Shown here: in pieces, positions 21,127 to 33,930 of the stretch
Layout: every line of letters starts with the position of its first letter
Numbering within the stretch: position 1 is the stretch's first letter
Assembly (NCBI RefSeq): GCF_000715075.1
Contig: NC_134097.1
Location: 128,152,997 to 128,216,996, forward strand
Direction of reading: 5' to 3'
Length of the DNA: 64,000 nucleotides
Source: Nicotiana tabacum
Taxonomy: Eukaryota; Streptophyta; Magnoliopsida; Solanales; Solanaceae
Position numbers and translations under genes: made by a program
Notes under the pieces: generated by a model
The model's input: the letters and a program-made list of their open reading frames with translations, nothing else
Database searches by the model: none
What the model was told of the DNA's origin: nothing

Positions 21127-22440
21127 TTCTCCCCCTCTTAAACAAACGTTCGTCCTCAAAGAGGTCTAGAAACATACATGAAGTCTCAAATAGGTGTGGG
21201 TACCTGCTCCGTATCTCCCGCTCGGTCTCCCAAGTAGCCTCCTCTATGAGCTGACCTCTCCACTGCACTTTCACTGATGCTATATCCTTTGAACTCAACT
21301 TTCGAACCTGACGCCCCAAAATAGCCACCAGCTCCACATCATAAGTCAAACCACCATCCAAGTGAACTGCGCTGAAATCCAAAATATGAGATGGATCGCC
21401 GATATACTTCCGGAGCATAGAAATATGAAATATTAGATGCACACTCGATAAGCTGGGTGGAAAAGCAAGCTCATAGGCCATCTCTTTAATCCTCTGAAGC
21501 ACCTCAAACGGCCCAATAAACTGAGGGCTCAACTTGCCTTCTTCCCAAACCTCATAACACCCTTCATGGGTGAAACCTTCAGCAAGACCTTCTCCCCAAC
21601 CATGTAAGACACATCACGGACCTTTCAGTCAGCATTACTCTTTTATCTCGATTGCGCCATGCGAAGCTGCTCCTAAATCAATTTCCCCTTGTCCAATGCA
21701 TCCTGAACCAAGTTTGTACCCAAAAGCCTAGCCTCACCTGGCTCAAACCAACCCATTGTAAATCTACACCGCCTCCCATATAAAGCCTCATACGGAGCCA
21801 TCTAAATACTCGACTGTTAACTATTGTTGTAAGCAAACTCTGCGAGTGGCAGAAACTGGTCCCATGAACCCCCAAAATCAATGACACAAGCGCGTAGCAT
21901 GTCCTCTAATATCTGAATAGTGCACTAGGACTGTCCGTCCATCTGAGGGTGAAATGTTGTGCTCAACTCAACCTGAGTTCCCAACTCTCACTGCACGACT
22001 CTCCAAAACTGCGATGTAAACTACGTGCCTCTATCTGAAATGATGGAAACTGTCACACCGTGCAGGCAAACAATCTATCGGATGTAAATCTTAGCCAACC
22101 AATCTAAAGAATATGTAGTACTCATAGGAATGAAGTGCACGGACTTGGTTTGCCGATCCACAATCACCCAAATAGCATCGAACTTACTTGAAGTCTATGG
22201 GAGCCCAACTACGAAATCTATGATGATCCGCTCCCACTTCCACTCTGGAATCTCTATCTGCTGAAGCAAGCCTCTCGGCCTCTGATGCTCATATTTCACC
22301 TGCAGATAGTTGAGACACCGAGCTAAAAACTCAACTTTATCTTTCTTCATTCTTCTCCGCTAATAGTGTTGTTCAAATCATGATACATCTTTGCGGTACC
22401 TGGATGGATGGAATACCGTAAACTGTGGGCCTCCTCTAAA
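21127..22440 (-). pseudogene. Integrase and chromodomain-like tail of element B
   Basis: The longest open piece (21532-21122, minus) reads FIGPFEVLQRIKEMAYELAF, VHLIFHISMLRKY, then the chromodomain-like VQWRGQLIEEATWETEREI and RSRYPHLFE. Upstream (21540-22440), pieces of the integrase core are recognisable in several frames, including the QTDGQSE-type helix near 21945. Multiple frameshifts show the protein is dead. The C terminus overlaps the PPT and LTR start, as in intact Tekay elements. Confidence 0.75.
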
Positions 22441-22985
22441 ATCAACTCCTATAGCCTATTTACATTGGGCACACATATCTGGCCCTGCATCCTCAATACC
22501 CCATCATCACCAATAGTCACATCTCTGGCATCACCGTACTGAACCCTGTTCTTGAGGACAAGCAAATGACGATCATCATATTGGCGCTCTCTAATGCGAT
22601 CAAATAGGGAAGGCCGAGAAGCCACACAAGCTAGGACCTGATTGGGCTCCGAAATATCCAATCTCACAAACCGATTGGCCATAGCCTAAACATCAACTAC
22701 AAGAGATATCTCCCCAACAGGAATAAATACAAGACTGCCTATACTCACTGCCTTCCTGTTCAAGGCATCGGCCACCACATTGGCCTTTTCTAGATGATAC
22801 AGAATATTAATATCATAGTCCTTTAGCAGCTCCAACTACCTCTGCTGCCTCAAATTGAGATCTTTCTGCTTGAATAAGTGTTGAAGACTACGATGGTTAG
22901 TAAATACCTCATGTGACCAAATATGATAAACAACCCTTCCCAACCATCCATTGGGCCTTTAAGTATGAGATCAGTCTACTGGGAA
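22441..22985 (-). pseudogene. RNase H remnant and RH-IN linker of element B
   Basis: The minus-strand frame 22682-22449 (FVRLDISEPNQVLACV, YDDRHLLVLKN, IGDDGVLRMQGQICVP) is the linker before integrase and matches element A. Just upstream (22760-22960) are RNase H pieces equivalent to [17 protein letters not shown] and [13 protein letters not shown]. The front half of RNase H and all of RT are absent: coding jumps from the protease end near 23000 to RNase H, an internal deletion of roughly 2 kb compared with element A. Confidence 0.72.
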
Positions 22986-22989
22986 CATA

Positions 22990-23330
22990 GTCTAAAGAAC
23001 CTCGCTACTCAATCCGTGGCAACCCCGGCATTGCCAGCGTCACTGTCTTAGCATGATAGTCCAAAATAGCATGACATGAAGACAACCAATCCATACCCAA
23101 TATCACGTCAAAATAAATTATACTAAGCAGTAGAAGATCAACTCTACTTTCCCATCCCCCAATAGTCACTACACACGACCTATACACACAGTCCACAATA
23201 ATAGTATCGCCCACTAGAGTAGACACATGAACAGATGAAACTAAAGACTCATGGGGCATATCTAGATAATGAGAAAAATACAATGACACATATGAATAGG
23301 TGAAACTAGGGTCAAATAATATGGAAGCAT
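22990..23330 (-). pseudogene. Retropepsin (protease) of element B
   Basis: The frame 23289-23005 (minus) includes VSTLVGDTIIVDCVYRSCVV, IYFDVILGMDWLSSCHAILD and the terminal AMPGLPRIE. The catalytic region (DPS/G type) lies upstream near 23310. It is homologous to the protease of element A. Confidence 0.78.
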
Positions 23331-23529
23331 CTCAGTGACATACTAAGATAATACCTGTGATCATTATGTCTAAAGCAATAGCATTTGGCCTAGCAGGAAG
23401 TGCATAGAAATAGTCCTGACCGCCACCTGATCGGACTCCCCCTCTAGGGCGACCCCTAGCTGACTAGGCCCCACCCCAAGCTGACTGAGCGGGCAGTGAA
23501 GTAACTGGTGCTGAAGTCGAAGGCTGAAT

Positions 23530-24882
23530 CCTTTATTGAGATGAACCTCTTGTAAGGCGGGGACAATACCACTTGATATGACCCAAATCTCCACACTCAA
23601 AGCATCCTCTCCCTGCAAAATATGGTAGGGACTGAAAGGAGCCCCGAGCATCGGGATGACCGCTAGAAGGACCAGGCATAAATCTGATTTGATGGTTCAT
23701 GAGATGAACTCTGAGCTGGAAGGGAACTGAGAGATGAGAGACCCTGCTGAGAATTGTGAGAACCATGGCTAGACGATGCACCATGGTGAACTGGACGAGC
23801 CGTCTGAGCATGCCTATAGGGACGACCCCTGCCGTTGTGAAACTGACTTCCAGAAGGAACACCACCAAAACTACCACATCCCTAAGGTCTTGGCCTCCCT
23901 CTCAACTCGCTCCTGGTGGCAAACCGACTCTATCTCCCGAGCAATGTCAACCACCTCCTCAAAAGAAGCACCAGACACACTTTCTCTGGTCATAAGAATC
24001 CGTAGCTGATATGCAAGGCCATCCATGAACCCTGATCCTCTCCCTGTCTGTGGGAACCAACCAAACAACATGATATGCTAACTTAGATAATCTTATCTCA
24101 TACTGCATCAAAGTCATGTCATTCTGACGCAGGTGCTCAAACTGTCTACGCAGCCCCTCCCTACGAGACTGCAGCACAAACTTTTCTAGGAAGAGAACGG
24201 AGAACTCTTTCCATGGAAGGGGCGATGCACCAACCAGCCTACGCCTCTCATAAGCCTCACACCAAGTGAAAGAAGCTCCAGGGAACTGAAAAGTAGTGAA
24301 CAAGACCCCACTGGTCTCCAAAATACATGTTGTACGGAGCTGACACTTATCCAAGAAACCCTGGGCATCCTTGCCCTCTGCACCGCTGAAAGTCGGAGGC
24401 TAAAGACTACTAACCCTCTCCAATCTATGCTGCTCATCATCAGGCATGACAGGAACCACGTAGTCCTGAGCAACTGCAACAAGCTGGGCGGGTGGTGCCC
24501 CTGGTGTCTGAAGTCCCTGTACCACCTGCTTAAGTGTGTGGGCGGCCGGAGTCTGAGCACCTCCCCTGGCCTGAGAAGTAGTTGTTGCAGCCGAAATAGA
24601 GACCGCCTGAGCAAGAGTGGTGCACACGATTAAAATCTAAGCTAGGGCCTCCTGAAGGCCTGGGATAACAATAGGCACGGTTGGTGCCTGAGCTGGTACA
24701 TCTACAACCGGAACCTGATCCTAAATTGGGGCAACTGGTAGATCTGCAGGTGCCGCCCTAGCTATTGTGTGGGCTGCACTTCTGCCCCTACCACGTCCTC
24801 TACCGTGACTTCGGCCTCTCGCAGCCCCAACTGGTGGTACTAGTGGCTTTTCATCCTTCCTAGTAGCACGTGTCCTCACCAT
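23530..24882 (-). pseudogene. gag of element B with CCHC zinc knuckle
   Basis: The start ATG at 24882 begins MVRTRATRKDEKP and an RG-rich region (GRSHGRGRGRGR). The gag core is in pieces (24627-24400; 24354-23959 with WKEFSVLFLEKFV, FEHLRQNDMTLMQYEIRLS). The zinc knuckle CFECGDLGHIKWYC near 23600 has all four ligands. Stops (for example at about 24640 and 24402, both TAG at probable Gln positions) and frameshifts separate the pieces. Confidence 0.78.
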
Positions 24883-25059
24883 CTGTGCGAGAATAGAATA
24901 AGAGAAGTTTAGTTACCAAAATCAACAGATTCGTACGACAAGAATTCAAAAATGTGAAGTTTTTCCTGAAGGTTCTGTAGCCTCTCGAATATAAGTACAT
25001 ACGTCTCTGTACTGATCTGCAAGACTCTACTAAACCCGCTCATGACTCGTGAGACTTAC

Positions 25060-25080
25060 GGAACCTAGGCTCTGATACCA
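25060..25080 (-). other. Primer-binding site of element B
   Basis: On the minus strand TTGGTATCAGAGCCTAGG follows the LTR end TCGCGACA by one or two bases, the Met-tRNA-type PBS. Confidence 0.82.
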
Positions 25081-25083
25081 ACT

Positions 25084-25121
25084 TGTCGCGACCCAAAATC
25101 AACCGACGTAATGGCGCCTAT
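25084..25121 (-). repeat. 5' LTR of element B, inner terminal piece
   Basis: Thirty-eight bases matching the left LTR end (TGTCGCGACCCAAAATCAACC, ending GGCGCCTAT) before a solo LTR interrupts. The LTR resumes at 28052. Confidence 0.8.
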
Positions 25122-28051
25122 TATAACAACCCGACCGGTCGTTTTGAGCTTTTGCACTTTGCTCGCTAGTTCTTGGTCATGACTAGCCTCGTGTGATGTA
25201 TTATTTATGTAAATCATCAGTTTTTGTTTTCAGGAAAATCGGAATGAATTTGGAAAAACAGTTCTCAGTTTGAAGCTTAAAAATTTGAAAGATTTGACCA
25301 AGTTTTGACTTGTTGGTATATGATCTTGGATTGGAATTTTTATGATTTGGTTAGCTCCATTAGTGATTTGGGACTTAGGAGCATGATCAGAATGTGTTTT
25401 GGAGGTCCGGAGTAGATTTAGGCTTGAATTGGCGAAATTTGGAATTTTGGCATTTTCCGGTTGATAGGTGAGATGTTGATATAGGGTTTGGAATGGATTC
25501 CAAAAGTTAGAGTAGGTACGTTGAGTCATTTGTGATGTGTGTAAAAAATTTCAGGTCATTCGGACGAGGTTTGATAGGCTTTTTGATCAAAAGCGAAATT
25601 CGGAAGTTTTTGGAACCTTAGGCTTGAATCTGATGTCATTTGGTTGATTCGATGTTGTTTTAGGTGTTTCGGAGATTGGTATAAGTGTGGATAGTGGTAT
25701 ATGGCTTGTTCGTGCTCTTGGTTGGGTTCTCAGGGGCCTCGGGGTGATTTCAGATGGTTGACAGAAAGTTGGAGTTGAGGAGTTGCAGCTGAAGCTGCTG
25801 AAGTCTGTCATAACTGCATATGTGGCTTGGGGACCGCAGGTGCAGGCCCGTAGAAGCGCAATTAGGGTCACAGATGCAGAAATGGGCAAGAGGCACTAGA
25901 ACCGCAGATGCGGAAGATTGAGCGTACCGGCGCTATCAGTTTGATCGCAGGTGCGGTCTGGGGCGCTTAAGTGATTTGCGCAGAAGCGCACCTGGGACCG
26001 TAAGTGCGAAATTTTGTACCGCAGAAGCGGTTTAGCTGGGGCAGAATCTATATATTTGGTTCTTCGCAATTTTATGTGGTTTCTTACCATATTTCATTCG
26101 GGAGAAAGCTTTGGAGAGAAAATTGAAGAGGGGATTCAAGAGGATTTCGTGGAGGTAAAATTTTTGGACCCTACGCTTGTTTCTATGATGAATTTTAACA
26201 TTGTAAGCTTGAAATCTATGGAAAATCAGTAGCAAAAATTGGTGGTTTAGGGCTTAAAAATTGGAGACTTTAATCTAGGGATTTGAGGGGTCATTTGTGG
26301 TCGGATTTTGGTATTCTTAATATGTATGAACTCGTGAGAGGATGAGGATTCCATTAATATTAATTTTGTCGGATTCCGAGACATGGGCCCGGGGGCCGGG
26401 TTTGGCCAATTTCGGGATTTTGGGTATAAACTGGATATTTTCGAGTGGGCTTCGTTCCCTTAGCATATTTTTATGGTATGAATCTGTTTTTGGCTAGATT
26501 TTGAGCATTCAGAGGCCGAGTCGAGAGGCAAAGGCATCGCGGGATAGAGTTTGGACCGGATTGAGGTAAGTAATGATTGTAAATGTTTGTCCTGAGGGTA
26601 TGAAACCCCGGATTTCACATCGTTGTGCTACTTGAGGTGACACATAGGCTAGATGACAAGCGTCGGGTCGTGCACCATTGGGGACTACAACTTAGTCCGT
26701 CCTGTATGACTATTTAACTGCGTACTTGATTGAAAACTATTTGCTATCATCATGTTTTGGGCTGGATACCATATTTGGGCCTCGTGCCAACTGTTTGGAC
26801 CCTTAGGGGATTTTTACTACTATTCCTCACTATTTTGACTTCATATTATTACTCAGTTATACTATATTCTACTGTTTTCACAACTCAGCCATCTTTACTT
26901 ATTTTTGATATTTTTAAATGATATTTTGGGTTGATCATCATGTTTTACTGTTACCCGAGTGGCTTGTGAGATTCTGACTGAGTAAGGCCGAGGGCCTGTA
27001 TTGTGAGGATATTATGGGATCGGGCTTCACGCCGCAGCGGTATTGTACTGATTCATGATTATGAGGTCGAGGGACTGAGTTGTCATGCCACGAGGTGGCT
27101 TGATATGAGGCTGAGAGCCTGCTTGATTATACCACGAGATGGCTTGTTATTACGCTTGGGACGTAAGGGACCCCTCCCAGAGTCTGTACACCCCCAGTGA
27201 GCGCGGGTACCTAGTATGAGTGATATGATGTAGCCCGAGGGGTTGTTGTTATTTCATGTTGTTGCTCGAAGGGATGTTCTTGATCCATGTTTGCCTGAGG
27301 GGCGGTTTTTGATTCATGTTATGCCCGATGGGCTGATTACGAGTGATTGTGAGGTAGCTCGAGGGGCTAGTTCTATTCATATTATGCCCGAGGGGTGGTT
27401 TATGGTACATGTTTTGACCGAGGGTTTGTTTACATTTTCTATCATTTATACTCACTATTTTATTACTCGTTTGAAAACATTGAAAGTTGTTTTAAAAAGA
27501 TTTTTACTAAAACTAAGCTTGATTTACGAGGTAAATGATTTGTGTACTGCTTTGGAAATAATCTACATTTGCTATAGTGTTATGATGTGGTTTACGTATT
27601 TTCTTACTGCTCAGCTTTCATTTACTTTTATTACTTACTGAGTTGGCGTACTCACATTACTCCCTACACATTGTGTGCAGATTTAGGTGTTTCTGAACCT
27701 GGTAGCGGGTGTTGATTGCTCAGTGGCAGAGTCATCGGAGTTAGCGAGGTAGCTGGCCGACGTTCGCATCACTGCTTTTCTCCCTCTTGTCTTCCTTAGA
27801 CTGTATTTAGTACATTTTTAGACTCTTTGCTGTATTCAGACCTTAGTAGATGCTCGTGACTTGTGACACCCTAATGTCGGGCTTGTGTATTTATTCCACA
27901 CTATTCATTTAAACTTGCATCATGAGATATTTGATTAATTAAAGACTTAAAAATGACTTTTATTGATTAATGGTTTATTCGGGAGTTGTTTCGGCTGGCC
28001 TAGTTTCGCGATAAGCACCATCACGACCGGGTCGGTTTTAGGGTCGTGACA
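25122..28051 (+). mobile_element. Solo LTR (Tekay-like family) inserted in the 5' LTR of B
   Basis: Starts TATAACAACCCGACCGG and ends GGGTCGTGACA with no internal domain. Flanking pentamers are CCTAT (25117-25121) and CCTGT (28052-28056); the undisturbed sequence at the left LTR of B reads CCTATCGTGG. Its 2930 bp include a CGCAGGTGC-type motif cluster (25810-26040) and a ~30-bp tandem array (27233-27440). Confidence 0.85.
27233..27440 (+). repeat. ~30-bp tandem repeat, seven copies, in the solo LTR
   Basis: GCCCGAGGGG-type phrases start at 27233, 27264, 27293, 27323, 27357, 27386 and 27416. Most are followed by a T-rich stretch and a CATG or CAT. The spacing is 29-34 bp. Confidence 0.82.
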
Positions 28052-30429
28052 CCTGTCGTGGAACTAGGTCAGCCTCAACTCAACAACCCAACATAGTAAA
28101 ATAAATTTAAAATCATGACGGAAGCCCAAAACTGGGGTGTCACTGAGTACATAAGCATCTAAATTAGAATACAATCCACTACAGTGTCTAAAGAAATAAC
28201 TGAAAATACAACTTATGATAAAGGAATAGAGTCAAGGCATGCGAACGCTGTGTAGCTAGCTTAATAGTCTCCTAACTCTGAGGGCTCAATCAGCAACCGC
28301 CGCCATGAATAGAGTCACCTAGATCTACATACGAGGCGTAGGGGAATAACGTGAGTACACCAAGTCAGTAAGTAATGAGTCCAAACTTTGAATTGAAAGG
28401 TCGTGACGAACTCAACCAGTATAGATAAAATAGAAACTATGCAGAAATGTAGGCATGCTTTTAAATTAGATAAACGACTCAAACAGTAAAGTAAAACGGA
28501 TCTAAACAGTATAAAGAATATAACTTTGTTATATCTACATGCCAATGCACAAGCTATATATGATGTACCATACTGTCAGCCTCAAGTGCTCACGCTCTCA
28601 AATGCTCAACCACTCGGTACTGTATATGGCTCATACGGCCTAGGGAAGATCCATCCCGAAACATATACATCACTGACTATAAGTCACCCAATACCAAGGA
28701 AGGCAAATCCAGTCCTATGGAAAAGATCCATCAAGTATCAAGTACTTCGGACAAGATCCATGTCCAGGGAAGATCCATCCCTCACTCAGTCATCAATCTC
28801 TCCAGTCTCACCCACGGGCTCACCATGTCATAAAAACTAACCCGGAACAATGATATGATGTATCAAAAATAACTGAGACTGAGATATGATATAAAAATCC
28901 ATGAACATGACCGAGTACGAAATATCAATGAAAATAGTGAGATAACAACAAGAAACGCCCACTAGGGTCTCAACAGTACCGGCATAAAGCTTAAACATGA
29001 TATCTTGCATGACTGACAGTTGAATTACTTTATCACATGATGAAAACACGGATATCAACAAGATAGAGTCATTATACTGTGCCATAAAATCACCCAGGTC
29101 ACAATTCTCATGGTGCACACCCAAAAGCCCCTCACTTGGCATGTGCGTCACCTCAATACCAATCACATAACATATAATTTGGTGTTTCGAACCCTCAGAA
29201 CCAAGTTTGAAAGAGTTATTTACCTCAAGCTGAGCAAAATCCTACTCCACAATGCCTTTGCCTTTCAAATCGGTCTCAAAATGTCCCGAATCTAGCCACA
29301 AGTAATACAATACGATCAATAAAGGCTAAAGGGATCAATTCCACAATAAAACTACTAAATTATAGCCAAAATCCGAAATCAGCTCAAACCTGGCCCACGG
29401 GCCCACGTCTCGAAATCCAACAAAAGCCACAAAACCCGAAAGCCCATTCGCTCACGAGTCTAACCATACCAAATTTATCAAAATCCGATCTCATATGGTC
29501 ACTCAAATCCCCAAAATCCACTCTCCAATTTCAAGCCCTAAATCCCTAAATTTCTAGCTCAAATCCCTAATTAGATGATGAATAAAGCCATGGATTCACG
29601 AAATTTATACCATTATGGGTTAGAATCACTTACCCCAACGTTGCTCCTTGAAATCCTTCGAAAAATCGCATCCGAGTTCCTTAGTCCAAAATTGAAAATG
29701 GAGAACAAAACCTCGAGCTGGGGGTTTTCTGCCAAGCTAAACCGCACCTGTGGTCCTAGTTCCGCACCTGCGGAACCGCATCTGCGAGAATGGCTCCGCT
29801 TCTGCAGAGATGCATTAAAAAGGATGGCTCTGCTCATGCGATCACCTGACCGCATTTGCGACCATCGCAGATGTGGGGACCAAGCTGCACCTGCGATCCA
29901 ACTGCACATCTGTGCCTCACCATCCACTTCTGCAACCTTGCACTTGCAGTTTGAGCTACATTTTTCCAACTCCAAACACTCTGATAACAACCTGAAATCA
30001 ACCTCGAGGCCCTCGGGATCACAACCAAACATACCAACAAATCTTATAACATCATACAAACTTAGTCGAACTTTCGAATCACTCAAAATAATATTGAAAC
30101 GCCAAATTACACTCGGATTCAAGCCTAAGAACCTCTAAACTTCTGAATTCCACAAACGATGCCGAAACCTACCAAACCACGTCCGAATGACCTCAAATTT
30201 TGCATACAAGTCAAAAATGACACCACGAACCTGCTCCAACTTCCGAAAATCCAATCCAATCCCAATATCAAAATTTCCACTGCCGGCCAGAATCGCCAAA
30301 ATTCTAACTTTCGCCAATTCAAGCCTAATTCTACCACAGGCTTCCAATCACATTCTGGGCGTGTTCCTAAGTCCAAAATCACCTACCGGAGCTAACGGAA
30401 CCATCAAAATTCAAATTTGAGGTCATTTA
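28052..30429 (-). repeat. 5' LTR of element B, main piece
   Basis: Continues the LTR after the solo insertion (CGTGGAACTAGGTCAGCC, compare CGTGGAACTAGGCTAGCC at 19757) and runs to GGTCATTTA, where the Ogre-like element starts. Its GC-rich cluster at 29740-29950 has CGCACCTGCGG motifs. The ORFs here are frame accidents of this composition. Confidence 0.8.
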
Positions 30430-32733
30430 TGTTGATACCCAATTTTTTCCTATGTATTTTTATATACAAAATAATTTCAAAATAGCATACATGCATACAT
30501 AAGCATACCCAAGTGTTTCAGTATTTTTTCAATCTTTTGAAGAGTTTTTAAAATCAATTTACTATCTATTTTAGCAGTACAAAATCCATAATTATTCCCA
30601 AAATCATCAATTTTGGTGAATAATTTATTTTATTCCTATATTTATACCAAAATATAATTAAAATAATTTTAGTTCATTTTTACGAATTTACTTGGTATTT
30701 AAAAGACTAAATTGCATATAATTGCAATTATAGCCTATTTTAAGATTAATAGAATTTCTATAATTGTAAAATTGGTTTCAATATTTTTAAATCAATATTT
30801 ATGCATTATTAGTTGGGTCAGTACTTTTAATTTGTTTTTTAAATCTTTTTCACTATTTTTATAAAATAAAAGAGAAAAACTGGCTATTTAACATTTAGCC
30901 TATTTCTATTCCAATTACAGCCTCATTTCCTTTCAATTTTAACCTCAACTTGACCCCAATTCCGCCCAAATTAAAACCAACCCAGTTTCAATCTAGATCC
31001 AACCCACGACCCAATTACAAACGACCCAACCCGTTCCCCACCTACCACTTAAATCTGGACCGTTGATCACTCAAGATCAACGGCCAAGACTCGCCCTTCC
31101 ATAATTAAACCTAAACGACTACCCTAATCTCCCTCATTCTCACCTGACCCGCCGCCTTGAAACCCTTCGTCTCTCAAAACACTCTCAAGCTCTCTGAAAC
31201 CGTAGCCATCTCCCACCTTATTCTACCATGTTTCCACCATAATCCATGGCTTCTCAGGCCATGGATGGCCTGTACTCACTCCCCTCCACCACTCAACCTT
31301 GGATGTTCGGTGTTTTAAGGCCTGACTCCGATGGCTCTCTTCAGATCCTTCTCAGATCTGTAGATCTATGGCTTCTCCGGCCATTATTCTGGCGTGTTCA
31401 AGCAATATGAGTCTTTTCGACTCAGGATCGGATTTTCTTCCAAGCCTTTCTCATTTCTAAGGTTTCTCTGAAACCCTAAGCTATTCGAGGTTTTCTCTGA
31501 TTGTTTTCTTAGACCTATACTATATCTGTGTTCCACCGCAATTTTAAAATGTTTTCCCCAATCTTCTCTTTCAAAATTTGTTTCTCTTCGATTTAGGGTT
31601 TCTGAAAAAGTTTTAAAATGTTATCTGAATCCTCTTTTTCTTTTCTTTGTGTGAATTTGTCTATGCTATGTTTTTATGTTCTCTTTTCTACCTCGCATGT
31701 CTTTCTCCTGTGTTCTTAGGTTTCCCTTATTATGCATATTCTTCTACTGTGCTCCGTTCTTTCTTCTACTGGTTTTTATATCATGTTTTCACATGTTTAT
31801 CTTATGTGTTCGTTTAACCCTATGTTCCTTTACTGTAATTTCTACTAAGCTCTTAGTTTTTATTTGCCTTCTTTTGGACTTTGTTTGAGTTCTTTCTAAA
31901 CATATTTCATCTACTGTTTCCTTAAGTTTATACTACCTCTTTGTCTTCTGAACTTGTTTTAAGTTCCAAGCTTTTCTTAAAACATGTTCTTTATGCTTCA
32001 AATCAGCTTTTTCACTATGTTTGTTTCGAACCTGCTATTTTACCTATTTATTTTCTTATGAGCCTCTGAAAGAGACCTCTGAGCCTGTTTCAGTTATTTG
32101 TCTTCTCGTCTCTACATCTGAGTTGAGTTGAAAACCCTAGAATTTGGGGTTTTTGGCGAGTTTGATCTTATGTTTGGACTAGGGTTCTATTATGGAACCC
32201 TGGATTCTCTCGAACTAAGTCTGAGTCTATGTACTGAATTTGAGCCTTTTTGCTTGACTCTGAACTTTTCTATGCTAGATTTTTTCTAATTAGCATGACA
32301 ATTCTTTCTTGTTTGACATGTCTGTATGCTTTATATATGAGGAATTCTTCTTTCAAAAGAGATTTTGCCAATTTGTGATTGATTCAGAATTCCTTTTAAT
32401 AAGGTTCGATTGATTGTTACTGATTTTCTTTAATTAAACCTTTCTTCACCTTTTCTAATTGGATTCATTCATACCAAAACTCAATTTTTGATTTTTACTG
32501 GCTGATGATTGATTGCCTTGTCCTTATTTGCACAAACCTAGTTGCTATCAAACTCTTTCCATAAATAGTTTCTATGTATTCTCCCTTCTTGTACTACTTT
32601 GGAAAAGATTTTAATCCAATTCTTTCCTTAATTGTCTTTTACCCGTTTGAAATCAGAATCCCTTAACTGAAGGGAGATTCTGTGTGATTGATTGCAAACT
32701 ATTCCCTTACCTTTTCTTACTTGTTTTCTGCAC

Positions 32734-32740
32734 TATAAAA
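32734..32740 (+). promoter_or_regulatory. TATA box in the Ogre 5' LTR
   Basis: CACTATAAAAGGGGCACG is conserved at 49274-49280 in the 3' LTR. It is followed about 30-80 bp later by CT/CA-rich sequence, the usual start-site environment. Confidence 0.65.
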
Positions 32741-33689
32741 GGGGCACGAACCTTCTGCACTTAGACACCTTGAACCTTCAGTTCAACACTCTAAATTCAA
32801 TACTTTACACACACACCTCTCAATTTCAATACTCTACTCTCTTCTGAGATCTTTTGTACTGTTTGCTTGCAATTTGGTTTACAAGACTTCAGCTTTCACT
32901 TATTTGTTTCCCTGAAACTGGTATGCCTTAATTTCGATTTTAGCACCATCCCTATGTGTTTATTTTACAGTTGCTACACTCCTGTCTACTTTGCTATTCA
33001 TGTTATGTATTGAGTATGCTACTCTCTCTTTGTATCTGTTGTTTGTTATGAACTCCCTATACCCATACTCCCTTCTATGTGTTTGAGTTAAGGTTCATGG
33101 CCTAACAACATCCAAATTGTTGCTTAGGTCTGAACCCGATCCTCAATGGATCCCAACTCTCAAAATGTGGCTAATAGGCTAGTCAGGGGTGTGCCATCAC
33201 TCCTCATTGCTGGGCATGACCACCAGCCTGCCATGGCTCTCCCTGATTTCCCCCTTGTGCACTTACACTTACTCTTAGATTCTAAGTTTTGCCCCATCTT
33301 TTGAGCCTTTCTTTGGGACCTTGAGTTCCCTCTAAACTGGGACATCTGAGGGCTGGCATTTCCACACTGCACTATGCTCTTAATTCTACAATATATTTGG
33401 GTTGTAAACGTTGTCCGGAGTCCATTTGAGGATCTTAAGGAACTTTGACACATCCCAAATAAGAGAAGGCTTTGGAAACCTGATCTTGGAAGTTGGTTCA
33501 CCTCATATTGTTGGACCTTGAGTCTGAATTAGGCTCCTTGGTTGTATCTTAATTTCTGATGTAATTTTACTTTTCTTAATTCATTCTGGTCTGTAATATG
33601 TTGTAATAACTTATAGGGTTCTAGTGAAAAGGGGAGGGTCACTTATGTATGCAAAGGGTAGACAGCATGCTCATAGGCGTTACTATTCA

Positions 33690-33930
33690 CAAGTTCTGCA
33701 CTTCTGCATATCATATAGAAATCCTGTCTGTAGGTTTTTCTGCACCTCTGCACACATAGAGATCATGTCTATAGGTTTTCTGCACTTTCGCATATCATAT
33801 AGAAATCTTGTCTGTAGGTTTTTCTGCACCTCTGCATACATAGAGATCATGTCTATAGGTTTTCTGCACTTTCGCATATCATATAGAAATCCAGTCTGTA
33901 GGTTTTTTTGCACTTCTGCATATAGAAATC
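33690..33930 (+). repeat. 42-bp sub-repeats in an 84-bp higher-order unit in the Ogre 5' LTR
   Basis: CATATCATATAGAAATC occurs at 33707, 33791 and 33875, 84 bp apart, with a related half-unit (CACACATAGAGATCATG) in between. Because 42 is divisible by three, the array keeps open frames that alternate two 14-residue blocks. It is not coding. Confidence 0.85.

Noticed and set aside
29575..30138. 187-aa ORF as a host gene
   Set aside because: It lies in the LTR of element B, and the equivalent region of other LTRs is not conserved as protein; opposite frames are also open.
31676..31888. Hydrophobic ORF (twin at 48216-48428) as a membrane protein
   Set aside because: A T-rich LTR stretch translates to Phe/Leu/Cys by composition, and both copies lie at the same place in the two LTRs.
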